In this document: positions 35,381 through 47,614 of the stretch, piece by piece
Numbering within the stretch: the stretch's first letter is position 1
Layout of the letters: every line of letters starts with the position of its first letter
DNA from: Anastatus disparis
Lineage: Eukaryota; Arthropoda; Insecta; Hymenoptera; Eupelmidae
Length of the DNA: 64,000 nt
Direction: 5' to 3'
NCBI GenBank assembly: GCA_017163975.1
Contig: JAFFSR010000370.1
Span: 2,108,001 to 2,172,000 of the forward strand
Notes under the pieces: model-generated
Databases searched by the model: none
Told to the model about the DNA's origin: nothing
The model's input: the letters and a program-made list of their open reading frames with translations, nothing else
Position numbers and translations under genes: made by a program

Positions 35381-35762
35381 GAGGAGGTCACGTATCTCTG
35401 TCCTTTTCTAATCAAATAATTGAGTTTTTTACAGAAACTAATAACTTTATCTAAAAATGAAGAGAAAGCCGCATCTTGCATAAAAAAAAAGCAATATTTT
35501 CTTTGATGAGAAAAAATTAATTTTATTGCTTCGTTTTCAAGAAAACCTTGAAAAACCAAATTGTCCACCCTAACCATTATGATTTAAGTTTTTCAAGGTT
35601 TTCTTGAAAACGAAGCAATTAAATTAATTCTTTCTTATCAAAGAAAATATTACTTTTTTTATTACAAGATGCGGCTTTCTCTTCATTTTTTGATAAAGTT
35701 ATAAGTTTCTGTAAAAAACTCAATTATTTGATTAGAAAAGGACAGAGATACGTGACCTCCTC
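35381..35762. mobile_element. 382-bp foldback MITE, GAGGAGGTCACG ends, TTAA duplication
   Basis: GAGGAGGTCACGTATCTCTG and its exact inverted copy border the element, with TTAA on both sides (35377-35380 and 35763-35766). The arms mirror each other nearly to the centre (~35570). It is the reference copy for the relics at 81 and ~56716 and a relative of 56891-57272 (also 382 bp) and 27243-27671. TTAA duplication fits piggyBac- or Kolobok-type transposases. Confidence 0.9.
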
Positions 35763-35766
35763 TTAA

Positions 35767-37869
35767 AGATGATATTAAATCTTTCTCATATGTATCTATT
35801 TTCTTTTCTTCCCTGGACGATACTATTGCAATTGCAATTGTAATTAGAATATTATAATAAATAATTGTAAGCACAATGGACATGGTTAGGAACCTTCCAT
35901 ACATTTAAATAGTTCCAAAGGTTTTAATTTTTCTCCATGATTTTCTTTGGGATGAGATTTTCTTGCTGCTGTGAATTTCATAGCAAGATTTTGTGTCATG
36001 AACGCTCTTATCATATGAAGAAAAGTTTTGAAAATACCTAGATCCTTATCCAAACAAGTTTAAAAAGAAGCACCAGAAAAAATATAATATTTAAAATTTA
36101 TTCATAAAGACTTCATCATTTTGGAGATAACGAGTAGATTTAAGATTTTCATTGAAATTTGAGAATTGATCCTTGCCATTGAAAGGTACACAGAAAAATC
36201 GGAGTACCATAAGACCTTATACTAAAATCAAAAAGTCAGTTAAATTACTATACTAGTAGTGTTTTTAACTGTCTCAGTACGCATACTAGATCTACTCTTC
36301 TGAGTATCTTTAAAACAAGGGATAGCTAGTAAATTTACAAATGCCGTCACTTTTTTAAAACGTACTATAGTACCTGTTTTTCATATACTATCTAAAATAC
36401 CCTAAAAACGCGGGATGTAGTGGCAGTGAAGTATTTCTGTTTTGCGAACTAAAAATTTAGTTCAAATAAACTTTTGACATGACTGATTTTGTGAATAAAA
36501 TTTTAGAAAATTAGGTGTTAAGCCAATTAAGCAGTTTATTTAAGTGTATCTATATATTATTATATATTATTACATTAATTTTATTTCTTACAGTAAAAAA
36601 AGAGATTATATTAGAATCGAGAAAAGAAAAAAAATTTAATTTAATCTTAGCCGATCTTATATTACCATGTACAGTGGTTTAGATTCTAAAATTTTGTGAT
36701 TGTTGTTTATTATATTTGTGACTAATATAATATAAGAATAATTAGTAGAAATTATCTAAAAATAAATTTATTTTATAGTTTTGTACATAAGTGGTTACGT
36801 TACATTTTTATTGAATGAAAACTTCAAATTGTTAGAATATTCAAATGTATCTCTTTTCTAATCAAAATATTAGGATGTGTGCTTATACAAAAATTATAGT
36901 CCGTTGAGTTATGAATTTACAATTTTTATTTGTCTGATAAAAATTAAAAATAGTGTTATAGCTATCTACGCAATAAAACATAAGATTAATCTTATTTTTC
37001 CATCTGATTCTACATACATCTTAAAAGTTACAAACATAATAAAAAGTAAATAAACCATTTTACAAAACGTGTATATTTCAAGTTTATGCTTCATCTGATT
37101 ATATAAAAGTTATAGTTCATCATATTATGAATTTATAACTATTATTTATTTAATAAAAACTAGAAACGCTGCCAAGTGCTTTGCCGTAATGCTTTCTCAT
37201 AGAGCTTAAGTTTTGTTAATTTTTTGATATTTATTTAAATGTGATTTTAATTTTAAAAAATTGTCTAACATAAATATTTACTCATATTTTACTTTATAAA
37301 TTTTGAACATATATGCTAGCTGTTTGCTTTTTCAACATTTATAATTTATTTTAAATCATCAAGTAATACAAAAAAAATTGGTTTTATTGAAAAAATGATA
37401 TAATGTAGTAATAAAATGAATGATGACAACAAAATTTCTAATCTTTATAAATGCAATCATATTTATGTATAAAGTTCATGTTTATAGATCTATAAAAAAA
37501 CTACTCTATAATGAATACCAATTTTCAGTAGCTTCCCGTCTACTTATACAAAAACATAGATAGTATGCGAAATTTGAAGCAAATCCATCGAGTAATTTTC
37601 GAGATCTAATTGGCTGAATAAATAACATTTTCTTTTCAAAATTTTAAAAATGCTCTAAAATTCAAACTACCCTATAAAAATCAATTTTTGAAAATTTCCC
37701 TTCTTTCGGCAATTATAAATGATTTTCCTGCAAATTTCAGAACAAATCTATCGAGTACTTTACGTAAAATAAAAAAAAAAAGAAATAAAAGATTGAAATT
37801 TTTTTTTAAATCCTAAAAATTTTCTAAAATTGTAACTACTCTAAGAAAATTAGTTTTTAAAAGCTAATT
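35767..37869. other. AT-rich stretch with old repeats, no gene recognised
   Basis: TACACAGAAAAATCGGAGTAC (36189-36209) is an imperfect inverted partner of GTACTCCGGTTTCTGCGTGTA (42537-42557), possibly the ends of one large old element enclosing everything between. 37500-37869 holds degenerate repeats related to 41394-42060 (AGCAAATCCATCGAGTARTT). No coding signal. Confidence 0.35.
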
Positions 37870-38042
37870 TCTTGTTCAAAAAGTTCGTACTGATTCAGTA
37901 CTGATTTCACATTGAAATCAGGACTTGGTTAACATTGAATCAGTGTAAAATCAACATAAAATTTACACAAAATCAGTACTGCGCATGTCCTGAAAATGGT
38001 TCCATAACGCAACACAAATAAGGTACAAAATTCGAGCCTAAT

Positions 38043-38567
38043 CGATATTGAATCAGTGTGGAATCAGTACTGAATTCGGAAAAAAATATTCGTATACGAA
38101 ATGAGAGAATCAACTTAGTACGAAATCAGTACGTAATCAGTACACCATTCCAACAAAATTTGTACGAATTGTTTTCGAAATACGTGAATTTTCAGTTCTC
38201 CATCAATGCCAAATCAGTACTGAATTCGGGGAATAATATTCGTATACGAAATAAGACAATCAATTCAGTACGAAATCAGTACGTAATCAGTATACCATTT
38301 CAACAAAATTCGTACAAATTGTTTTCGAAATACGTGACTTTTCAGTTCCTAATCAGTGTTAAATCAGTACTGAATTCGAAAAAGAATATTCTTATACGAA
38401 ATCACAGAATCGACTCAGTACAAAATCAGGACGTAATCAGTACACAATTTTAACAAAATTCATACGAATTGTTTTGGAAATACGTGACCTTTCAGTTTCT
38501 AATCAGTGCCGAATCAGAACTGAATTCGGAAAATAATATTCGTATACGAAATGAGAGAATCGACTCA
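38043..38567 (+). repeat. 150-bp tandem array (~3.5 copies)
   Basis: TGAATTCGG falls at 38071, 38221, 38371 and 38521, an exact 150-bp period. Each unit also has CGTATACGAAAT and CAGTACGTAATCAGTACAC. The period is a multiple of three, so one frame stays open and gives a 50-residue repeat (SVLNS...NQYVISTPFQQN), most likely without coding meaning. Inverted counterparts lie at 40130-40320 and 40999-41215. Confidence 0.9.
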
Positions 38568-39231
38568 CAAGGAGAGTGTCTCACCTTCGGGTCACCGTTT
38601 TTGCTCAAATTTTGGGAATGTTTTCTGGATGCAGAAATATGAAGAAAGCCAAAATTTTAGAGGCCAACGCTCAATATTTCCCTAGTTACAGGCCATTGAA
38701 GAAAATCATTAAAAAAGTTACTAGATTTTCAAACGCTTATAGTTTCTCAGAATTATTAGCTAGAAGCTTAAACCTTTTTTTAAATGAAAGCTGAGCTCAA
38801 ATCCTTTCGAAATAGTAGTTATAGCATATCGAAATATTATTTTTCCCCTAAGTTATAGCATAATAAAGATTGAACCCAATTTTAGCTTTTATTATAAATT
38901 AATGTTTTAAACAAAAAATTCAGGTCCAATCTTTATTACGCTCTAGCTTTGGGAAAAAGTAATATTTTGAGATGGTATAGGTGCTATTTCGAAATGATTT
39001 GAGCTCAGCTTTCATTTAAAAAAAGGTTTAAGCTTCTAGCTGATAATGCTGAGAAACTATAAGCGTTTGAAAATCTAGTAACTTTTTTAGTGATTTTCTT
39101 CAATGGCCTGTAACTAGGAAAATATTGAGCTTTGGCCTCTAAAATTTTGGCTTTCTTCATACTTCTGCATCTAGAAAACATTCCCAAAATTTGAGCAAAA
39201 ACGGTGACCCGAAGGTGAAACACTCTCCTTG
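38568..39231. mobile_element. CNAGGAGAGTG foldback MITE, copy 1 (664 bp)
   Basis: The ends CAAGGAGAGTGTCTCACC and its inverse are flanked by TCA (38565-38567 and 39232-39234). Both arms carry GCTTCTAGCT and CTAGTAACTTTTTTAGTGAT-type blocks and meet near 38900. Non-coding. Confidence 0.9.
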
Positions 39232-39263
39232 TCAGTACGAAATCAGTACGAAATCAGTACGTA

Positions 39264-40013
39264 CCCCGTTGAAAAAATCCATGTTGGAATTCCAATTGGA
39301 AATTCATAATGGAATTCCAATGAGAATTTTAGTAGTCCAACGTAAATTTAGCGACATTTTTAAGCGATTAAAATATTTTTTAATATAAAATTTTATTTAT
39401 GTTTTCATTACGACTTATAAAGATATCTCTGTTCATTGATTAAAATAGAACGTGAGAAAGCAGGCCGAATGATCGTCGTTTTAGAGCAAATAAACTACCA
39501 GACTACCAGCTTATAAATTCCAAACTCTTTAATTTTTTTTGTGTGCATTTGCTTGCCATAAGAGAGTCAATAGATAGAAAGCGTGGTAGCCGCCTGGTGA
39601 TCAATTATTAGTACTATTATATAAATGTGTATATTTATATTCGATGGTTAGCCGCCAGGGGGCTACAACGCTATCTATCTATTGACTTTCTTATGGCAAG
39701 CAAATGCGCACAAAAAAAAGTTGGTCTAAGACGACGATCATTCGGCCTGCTTTCTCACATCTATTTTACTCAATGAACAGAGATATTTTTATAAGTCGCA
39801 ATGAAAACATAAATAAAATTTTATATAAAAAAATATTTTAATCGCTTAAAAAAGTCCATAAATTTACGTTGGATTTCTAACATTCTCATTGGAATTCAAT
39901 TATGAATTTCCAACTGGAATTGATTGGAATTCTAACACGGATTTCCAACAAAATCTAATTGGAATTCCATTTGGAAATTCCAATTGGAAATCCAATTGGA
40001 TTTTTTAAAGGAG
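39264..40013. mobile_element. 750-bp foldback, CCCCGTTGAAAAAATCC ends, TA duplication
   Basis: It is flanked by TA (39262-39263 and 40014-40015); removing it restores the host repeat phrase GTACGTAATCAGTAC. The terminal repeats are CCCCGTTGAAAAAATCCA and CCTCCTTTAAAAAATCCA. Subterminal GGAATTCCAATTGGAAATTC motifs recur, and the arms mirror to ~39640. Its ends resemble those of the enclosing foldback (CCCTGTTAAAAAAGTT). Confidence 0.85.
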
Positions 40014-40323
40014 GTAATCAGTACACAATTTCAACAAAATGCGTAAGAATCGTTTTGGAAATACGTGGCTTTTAAGTTCCTAATCAGTGTTAAATCAGGA
40101 CTGAATTAAAAAAAAACGATTTATACGAATTTTGTTAAAATTGTGTACTGATTACGTCCTGATTTCGTACTGAGTCAATTCTGTCATTTAGTATACGAAT
40201 ATTCTTTTTCGAATTCAGTACTGATTTAACACTGATTAGAAACTGCAAAGCCACGTATTTCCAAAACAATTCGTACGAATTTTGTTAAGATTGTGTACTG
40301 ATTACGTACTGATTTCGTACTGA

Positions 40324-40995
40324 CAAGGAGAGTATCACATGTGCGGGTCACAGATTTGTCTGAAACTGCGGGAAATAGTTGATCTTACCTAAAAAACATG
40401 TTTCCTCAAAGTATATGGTCTAACGCTCAATATTTCGTTAGTTACAGGTAATTAAAGAAAATCACTAAAAAAGTTACTAGATTTTCAAACACTTACAGTT
40501 CTTTAGCATTGATAGCTAGAAGCTTGAAACTTATTTTAAATGAAAGCTGAGCTCAAATCCTTTCAAAAAAGCACCTGCTGTATGTCAAAATATTATTTTT
40601 TCCCAAAGTTATAGCGTAACAAATATTGGACCGAATTTTAGCTTTTATTTTAGCTATATTTTTATTAATGTTCAAACAGGAAAATTAAGGTCAAATCTTT
40701 ATTACGCTATAACTTTGGGAAAAAATAATATTTTGACATACAGCAGGTGCTTTTTTGAAAGGATTTGAGCTCAGCTTTCATTTAAAATAAGTTTCAAGCT
40801 TCTAGCTATCAATGCTAAAGAACTGTAAGTGTTTGAAAATCTAGTAACTTTTTTAGTGATTTTCTTTAATTACCTGTAACTAACGAAATATTGAGCGTTA
40901 GACTCTATACTTTTAGGAAACATGTTTTTTAGGTAAGATCAACTATTTCCCGCAGTTTCAGACAAATGTGTGACCCGCACATGTGATACTCCTTG
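40324..40995. mobile_element. CNAGGAGAGTG foldback MITE, copy 2 (672 bp)
   Basis: The ends CAAGGAGAGTATCACATG and ATGTGATACTCCTTG are flanked by TGA (40321-40323 and 40996-40998). The arms are highly similar to each other (AACTATTTCCCGCAGTTTCA against its inverse), centred near 40660. Confidence 0.9.
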
Positions 40996-41393
40996 TGAGT
41001 CGATTCTCTCCTTTCGTATACGAATATTATTTCCCGAATTCAGTACTGATTTGGCACTGATTAGGAACTGAAAATTCACGTATTTCGAAAAAAAATCGTA
41101 CGAATTTTGTTGAAATGGTGTACTGATTACGTACTGATTTTGTACTAAGTTGATTCTCTCATTTCGTATACGAATATTCTTTCCCGAATTCAGTACTGAT
41201 TTCACACTGATTCAATATTGATTAGGCACGAATTTTGTACATTATTTGTGTAGCGTTATGGAACCATTTTCAGGACATGCGCAGTACTGATTTTGTGTAA
41301 ATTTTATGTTGATTTTACACCGATTCAATGTTAACCAAGTCCTGATTTCAATGTGAAATCAGTACTGAATCAGTACCAACTTTTTTAACAGGG

Positions 41394-42119
41394 TTTTTTC
41401 AGACAATATCGAACTGATTATACAAAAATTTTGGTGAAAATTTATAGTATGGTTCACACAAAATAGAAGATAAATGAAAAATAAAAATTTTTTACTAAAT
41501 TTTTAAAATGCTCTGAACTTAAAACTGCTCTGAGAAAATATGTTTTCCAAAGCTTGTTTTTTCAGACAGTAGCGAATAACTTTCATTTTAATTTAGGAGC
41601 AAATCTATCAAATGGTTTTCGTAAAATAGAAAAAAATTAAAAATAAAAAATTTTCAAAAAATTTAAAAAATGCTCTAAAATTAAAAGTGCGCTAAGAAAA
41701 TCAGTTTTTAAAAGTTTTTCTACTTTTGGCAGTCGAAATTAAGTTCAATACAAATTTTCAAATAAATTCTTCGAGTGGTTTACGTAAAATACAAAAAAAA
41801 ATGAAAAATTGAAAGTTTATTAAAATTCTTAAAATGACTCTAAAAAAAAAACTACGCTAAGGAAACCAATTCTCAATAGCTTCCGCACCAGTTGATCGAA
41901 AAATCGAAAATTTTTTTTTTTTTTAAACAATTCTAAAATGAAAACTACGCTAGAAGAACCAAATATCAATAGCTTTCCAGCAAGTTAGTCAAAAAACTAA
42001 ATTCCATGCAAAATTAGAAGCAAATCCATCGAGTAGTTCTCGAAATACAATTTACTAACTGGAATCACACACACATACACACACACACACACACACATAC
42101 ACACACACACACACACACA
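41394..42119. repeat. Degenerate tandem repeat ending in a (CA)n run
   Basis: Units of roughly 110-170 bp share CTAAGAAAAYCAGTTTTYAA, AAATCYATCGAGTRGTTYTC and AAAATGCTCTAAAATTMAAA. (CA)n with two TA interruptions lies at 42066-42119. The same repeat resumes left of the foldback at 37500-37869. Confidence 0.65.
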
Positions 42120-42760
42120 GACATTTTCTGGAAACCACCTTTTTCGACTCACCGAGTTAAAATATGTACAAATTAATGAAAAAATAGAAAAAAATTTTTT
42201 TTATCAATACAATGCTTTCTCTATGAGAAAGCAAGTGACTTATTTTCTAGAATTTTGTGATTGCTCTTTATTTCATATTGATAACTTGAAAGAATGAGCT
42301 GTAAGAATAAATAAATATAAATAGTGTACATAGTCGTAAAAATAAAATTACTCATAGTAGTATCTGAATTTCTAGTAATAGTCTGGTAAAATCTTGAGCC
42401 TGGGTGTATAAAAATTAGTACTAATGTGAGTCGCTTAAATATCATTTCTAGTATCTATTTAAATCAGTCTACCCCATGTCTTTCTGGTGATTGAGTATAG
42501 AAATTTACCGCACTACACTGAGTAGGTGTTTTACAGTACTCCGGTTTCTGCGTGTAATGAAAAATTATATTTTTTTTGGAAATTTGTGTTTTTATTCGAG
42601 ACAGCTGGTTTATGAAGCAAATAATTAGATGTTCCATCTTGTGACAATTACAAAAAATTTAATTTTTGTTGGATCAAGGCCAGCTTTCTCAATACAGCCA
42701 TTTTAAATTCTGTAAATAAATGTGTATATAATAATTTATCATAATATTTACTTTCATCTT

Positions 42761-43077
42761 TTAGAATAAAATTATAAAGCCCAAAATCTTTCCTTTATCA
42801 GTTTCAATATTGATATTAGAAATATCAATTACTGGAAGAGAGATATATGAACTTTGGATCGTAGTATCATTAGTAGCACCAAAACTTGAGATTGAATTTG
42901 TGATCTTACCCTGCTTTTTTGGATTTGGATAATTATCTAAATCATTACTTTCATCCAACCTTGAAGTTGACTCACAATTTTTTTTTATATATTTATTTTT
43001 TAAAACATCCTCTATACTCGAAACAGCTTCATCTGCAGGCTTATGAAAATCTTCAGTTACACATGGCTTTGATGCTC
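42761..43077 (-). pseudogene. Coding segment of an interrupted gene, 3' exon
   Basis: On the minus strand, after an acceptor-like GCCTTAG, the frame reads ASKPCVTEDFHKPADEAVSS and IEDVLKNKYIKKNCESTSRL to QGKITNSISSFGATNDTTIQ, then VIDISNINIETDKGKILG and a stop at 42761. It is a hydrophilic, Ser/Asn/Lys-rich, probably disordered protein without known domains. Its first ~25 residues are repeated almost exactly in the next upstream exon, so the gene carries an internal exon duplication. The ending FIILF before the stop may be read-through beyond a lost donor. Function unknown; host gene or transposon protein both possible. Confidence 0.5.
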
Positions 43078-43202
43078 CTAAGGCTTTGATTTTATTATTA
43101 AAATTTTAATAATTCAAAATGATGCGGAATGTCTGTAAATTGCATAAAAATATTAATAAACAAATACAATACCTTTATTAATATTATTTAAAGCTCCATT
43201 TA

Positions 43203-44685
43203 CACGGTGGTCCTTGAGTAAATTTGACCATGAAGCTTTTGGACTTCAGATTTTCCTTCTGGATATGATTCTAGGCACATTAAGGATCGAATCCCAACAA
43301 AAACCAAAATCGAATAATGAGCACTTTTTTATTTATTCGAATTTTATTTATTTTATATTTGTTTTTTATAAAAAAAATTTTTTTTTGATAATTTATGAGC
43401 TTAATTTCTAGAATACCACTTTTGAATATAATTATTAATTATTTACAGATTTTAAGTAAATATTATTGTAAATACATTTAGGAAAATCTAAAGTTATGGA
43501 ACACTGCAAGAATGATGTTAAAATTAAGATTTTTTTGTAAAACATTATAGTGATATAGACTATGACGAATCATACGTTTTTAATTATTTAAAGACGGCAT
43601 TTGAAGTAATTGTAATTAGAAAATACTGTGTATTAATATTCTATAAGAACACGGCACGTATTTTTGGTATTTCAGTAACACAAAAAGCATAATTTTCCTG
43701 TAAAAGATTGTATCGAAGAAAATCAAGGCCTAAGTTTTTACAGCAAACAAGCTATGAAAGCGGTCCATTATGATTTTCCTGCAACATGGACTAGTAGAAA
43801 GTATCATAAAATGATTCTAATTATGAAGATATAAATATACATAGTTTTTACTAAAGTAGCATACAGTGAATTATATTCGCAGGCTGCATTTAACAATTTA
43901 TCTGCATAATAATAATCATTGTACAATACTTTGTATTAGCCAATGCTTCAAAAATATCAAAATAAACCGCTTTCATAGAATGTTCGCTGTAAAAACCTAA
44001 GCCTTGAATTTCTTTAATACAATCTTTTATATAAAAAATGTAGACATTGTTAGAGGGTTCTTTCGGATTGTAAGCTGTAGTTTAGAATATCGACATTTTG
44101 CAAATATGAATACGGTTGGTATCGTAAACCACATTTTACACGATCAAAATCCGGAAAAACCCTCTAACAATGTCTAACATTCACCGTGAAAGCTTTGAAT
44201 CCAAACATAGAAAATGTACTTTTGGTGTTATTGAAATACCAAAAGTACATGCAGTGTTCTTATAGAATATCAATACACAGTATTTTCTAATTACAATCAC
44301 TTCAAATGATGTCTTTTAATAATTTAAAAAACGTATCATTTCTCATAGTCTTTATAATTATAATGTTTTACAAAAAAAATCTTAATTATAACGTTACGCT
44401 TACATTGTTACATAACTTTAGATTTTCTTAAATATATTTTGAATAATATTTGTTTAAAACGTGTAAATAATTTATGATTCTATTTAAAAACGGCATTCTA
44501 GAAATTATAAATAAAAAATTTTTTTCATAAAAAACAAAAAATAAAATTTGAATAAATAAAAAAGTGCTGATTCTTTGATTTTCATTTTTGTTGGAATTTA
44601 ATCCCAAATGTGTCTAGAATCATATCCAAAAGGAAAATCTAAGGTGCAAATACTTCATGGTCAGAATTATTCGAGGACCACCATG
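43203..44685. mobile_element. 1.5-kb foldback, CAYGGTGGTCC ends, TTTA duplication
   Basis: Left CACGGTGGTCCTTGA and right TCGAGGACCACCATG are inverted, flanked by TTTA (43199-43202 and 44686-44689). The arms mirror one another through CTTCTGGATATGATTCTAG and TATTCTATAAGAACACGG to a centre near 43944. It interrupts a coding exon; a second copy of that exon at ~44870 shows the uninterrupted order (CTAAATAGAGCTTCAAATA). CAC ends with a 4-bp duplication hint at the CACTA/Chapaev group, unproven. Confidence 0.85.
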
Positions 44686-44689
44686 TTTA

Positions 44690-44812
44690 GTTTTCTAGCT
44701 GATATATCTTTGGTGATTGTATGCTCATTTTCGTTGCTAATTCTTTCTATACTCGAATCAGATTCATCTGCAAGCTTATGAAAATCTTCAGTTACAGATG
44801 GCTTTGATACCC
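44690..44812 (-). pseudogene. Coding segment of the interrupted gene, duplicated exon
   Basis: After the acceptor CTTCAG the minus strand reads VSKPSVTEDFHKLADESDSS and ISNENEHTITKDISARKLN, then is cut by the TTTA-flanked foldback. Beyond the foldback (43202 downward) the frame continues NGALNNINK to a donor-like AAAG/GTATTG, then an ~85-bp intron leads to the exon at 43077. The SKPxVTEDFHK and ITKDxSARKLN blocks each occur twice in this locus, so an exon-intron cassette was duplicated in tandem. Confidence 0.5.
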
Positions 44813-44845
44813 CTGAAGCTTTGATTTCATAATTAATATTTTTTG

Positions 44846-45165
44846 TTATTAATAATATTTGAAGCTCTATTTAGTTTTCTAGCTGATACGTCTTTGGTGA
44901 TTGATTGCTTATTTCCATTGCAAATTATTTTCAATCCCTTACCATCATTAGCAGCATTTTCTTCAATCAAACTTTCATCAGGACTGTCATTGAGTTAATC
45001 TTTCATTTTCTGTGAATCTTTTGATAACTCTCTTTTTTCATTTCATCAGTCATTTGTACCATCAAAGAAGATGCATTGCTTCCAGTAAGACAATCTTCTT
45101 TATATTTCAAAACCTTGAACTTTTGTGAATCTTCATTATAAGTTCTTGCTCTTCCTTTGATGTTA
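44846..45165 (-). pseudogene. Coding segment of the interrupted gene, upstream exon part
   Basis: The minus strand between the two foldbacks contains coding-like frames: ITSKEEQELIMKIHKSS next to the TA site, SSLMVQMTDEMKKE, then in another frame LSKDSQKMKD, an in-frame TAA (44995-44997), and SPDESLIEENAANDGKGL to SITKDVSARKLN. It ends in the uninterrupted counterpart of the exon end at 44690. The frame changes and stop suggest decay. It is joined upstream to 49031-49187 across the 3.9-kb foldback. Confidence 0.45.
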
Positions 45166-46026
45166 GTCCAGTCAAATTAGTTCAATTTATTCGATTTTTT
45201 TGCAAAACGTGCTACAGGCCGGTTTTTTACAGAAATATATTGTAGATAATATGTATAATAAGAATATCGATGTGCGCCATCTCGAAAAGCTGTGGAAAAA
45301 TGTTTATAAACAAACTAAGATAGAAAAATCGATTTTTTTCCCCTCTGTAACTACGCTGCTTTTGACTCTAAAGGAAAATTTTTTCAACAAAAGTAGTTCA
45401 GAATTAAATTTTCTTCAAGACTATGGGTGTGCGATTTTCTATAATTTTTAAATTTTCTCGAGAAATGAAGTTTTTCCGAGAAAATGTGTAATTTTTCCAA
45501 TTAAAGTTAAAGACAGATATTTCATTCAAAATTCGATGAAATTTTGGGAAAAGAAAGATTTTTTATTGTCTTTAATCCTCCTCCATGCCGATCTGTTTCG
45601 GCCCGTAAGAAAAGCAACAATTAATTTGTTTATTAAAAGAAAGTCGAAAATTCAAATTGATGCCGAGTCAACAATAATCATTGAAAACATGTCAATTTTC
45701 TTGAGCATGTAATGGTAGGATACCTTTATCATAAACGATTATAAAAATTTGAATTTTTTATTTTTTTGCACTATTTTTTAGCGTTTTTCCAATTTTAAAA
45801 TTTTAATTCTCATAAATAAATTCATATATTTTAGCCAATTTTTGATATATATTAATTTTATAAAATGAAAGAGAAGGGTCTCTTCAAGACCTTTAATTTG
45901 AATTTTTTAAAAGTTTTCTATCGTGAAAATGAAAAGAATAACATGGCTTTGACTTTGACTAACAATCGCGCCATTGTTTTTAAACATATTAACTCATTTC
46001 AAAGTCGTGAATATCAGGCAACAGAG

Positions 46027-46052
46027 TATATAAACGGCCAGCGCGCATGCGC
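46027..46052 (+). promoter_or_regulatory. TATA box plus GCGCATGCGC palindrome, left arm
   Basis: TATATAAACGG is followed 9 bp later by GCGCATGCGC, the core of NRF1-type sites (Drosophila ewg). The mirror copy lies in the right arm. Promoter function is inferred from motif only. Confidence 0.35.
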
Positions 46053-46923
46053 ACGGTGGTATCTTTTTCTTTACGCAAGAACAGAAAAAAAATTTCAAAG
46101 TTAAAATTCATATTGCATATGAAAATTAACAATATCTCTGGTCATTATGGTCCGATTTACATGTTTTTTTTTTTTAATCTAGGGTAGCGCGTGAAAATAA
46201 TAATAACTTTGAAATCAATTTTAAAAGTTCTGTATACATTTGTTATAAATAATAATGATTGTAAATGAAAAATCTTTTCAAATTATATGCAAAATTATAA
46301 GTTTAGGTGAAGAAATTTGAAGAAGAATTTTGTTTTTATTTTTAAAAAACGACCAATTTTTATTAAATAGGTTTTTTAATAAAAATGAAATTGTCAAAAT
46401 ATTTATAATATAATATTAATGGTTTTTTATTGAATCTAGAGTTGTAAGTTTAATTAAACATATGTATAATGAATCTTACAATGTATTTTAGTATAAATTA
46501 TATCTTTTAGGGTTACTTTTCAATATTTGAAATTTTTCATAAATTATAAACGTACAAAAGTAAAACATTCTTTTGTTACAAACCAATATTAACCTTATAA
46601 AATTAAGTACCTAATATTTACAAACGTATAAAAAATTTTAAAATACTACTGTATTTATCGTTCCTTTTATCTTTATAAATTACTTCATCCTAAAAATATA
46701 TCTTCTTATAAAATAAATTATTAAAATCAATAACATATTAAGATAATTATATTCTCACACTTACTTAATATTTAGATTGATGAATCAATGATTATAATAT
46801 ACTAATAATTCTTAACTTTTTTTATTATTACAGATTAGGTATGCTGGTTTGTTTAAGACAGAATAATGTTTTACAATTAAAAGTAGCTCTAAAAAATATA
46901 ATTCATAATATAATACATTGTAA

Positions 46924-47614
46924 CCCTGGTAGAAATTAGTCCGGGCTACTAGACAGTTTTAGCTAAAATAATCAAGTTCTAGACAGATCTGTACAGATGA
47001 ACTAGACAGATCTGTACTGGCGTGTAACGCCTTTCCCTTCTAGATGTCCGTATAGTTTTCCCTTATAGAACTGTACAGTTCTATTGAGGCGTTAACGTAT
47101 ATTAAGGGTTAGGCGCAACATAATTTTATATAGACGCTTTAGTTCGTCATTGTATTTCATGGCGTCACTTGCACCAATATGTACTATGCTGAAATGTATA
47201 GTCGCGTGTATGTAAACATTTTGTCCTTGTCTCTCGCATGATAAGAAAGAGAGATAGAGATAGAAACGCGACTATAAATCCCAGCCTATGCGTGATACTA
47301 GCACTTTTACTTTCAATATGACTTTCTAGTGATAGTTTTGTTGTACTTTCCGTTGTTCAGTTGATAAATTTTTTAAATTTTCATTCATCGATGTTTTTGC
47401 ACACGATATTTGAAGAAAAGGTGCAATTAAAGAACATTATTAGGTTAGGTTTGGGTTTACTTCGTCACTGCTGCATGATTTGTAGGTCGGTAGCGCGCGC
47501 ATTCAAGGGTTATATTAGTCTACATCTATCTAGTTTTTCTTATCTAGAATAATCTAGTTTTACTATAAAGGCCTAGAGAGCTTATACGGGCGTCTAGATA
47601 AAATTTCTACCAGG
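46924..47614. mobile_element. ~690-bp element, CCTGGTAGAAATT ends
   Basis: CCTGGTAGAAATTAGTC at left and AAATTTCTACCAGG at right are inverted ends. The inner sequence is GC-richer than its surroundings and holds a direct repeat of CTAGACAGATCTGTAC (near 46980 and 47004). The ends resemble single ends at 34114 and 54573. No coding sequence and no clear TSD. Confidence 0.65.

Larger units (their letters stand above)
37870..41393. mobile_element. 3.5-kb foldback built from a 150-bp array, holding three nested elements
   Basis: The ends are inverted (TCTTGTTCAAAAAGTT at left, AACTTTTTTAACAGGG at right), followed on both arms by ACTGATTCAGTACTGATTTC and CAGGACTTGGTTAACATTGA. The arms consist largely of AATCAGTAC-rich 150-bp repeats; the orientation flips near 40115-40128. 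Two CNAGGAGAGTG elements and one CCCCGTT element are inserted. Flanking sequence on both sides belongs to one degenerate repeat, consistent with insertion into it. Confidence 0.8.

Noticed and set aside
38058..38453. 131-codon repetitive protein (SVLNS...FQQN repeats)
   Set aside because: The frame stays open only because the satellite period is 150 bp; it lies in a foldback arm and has no gene context.
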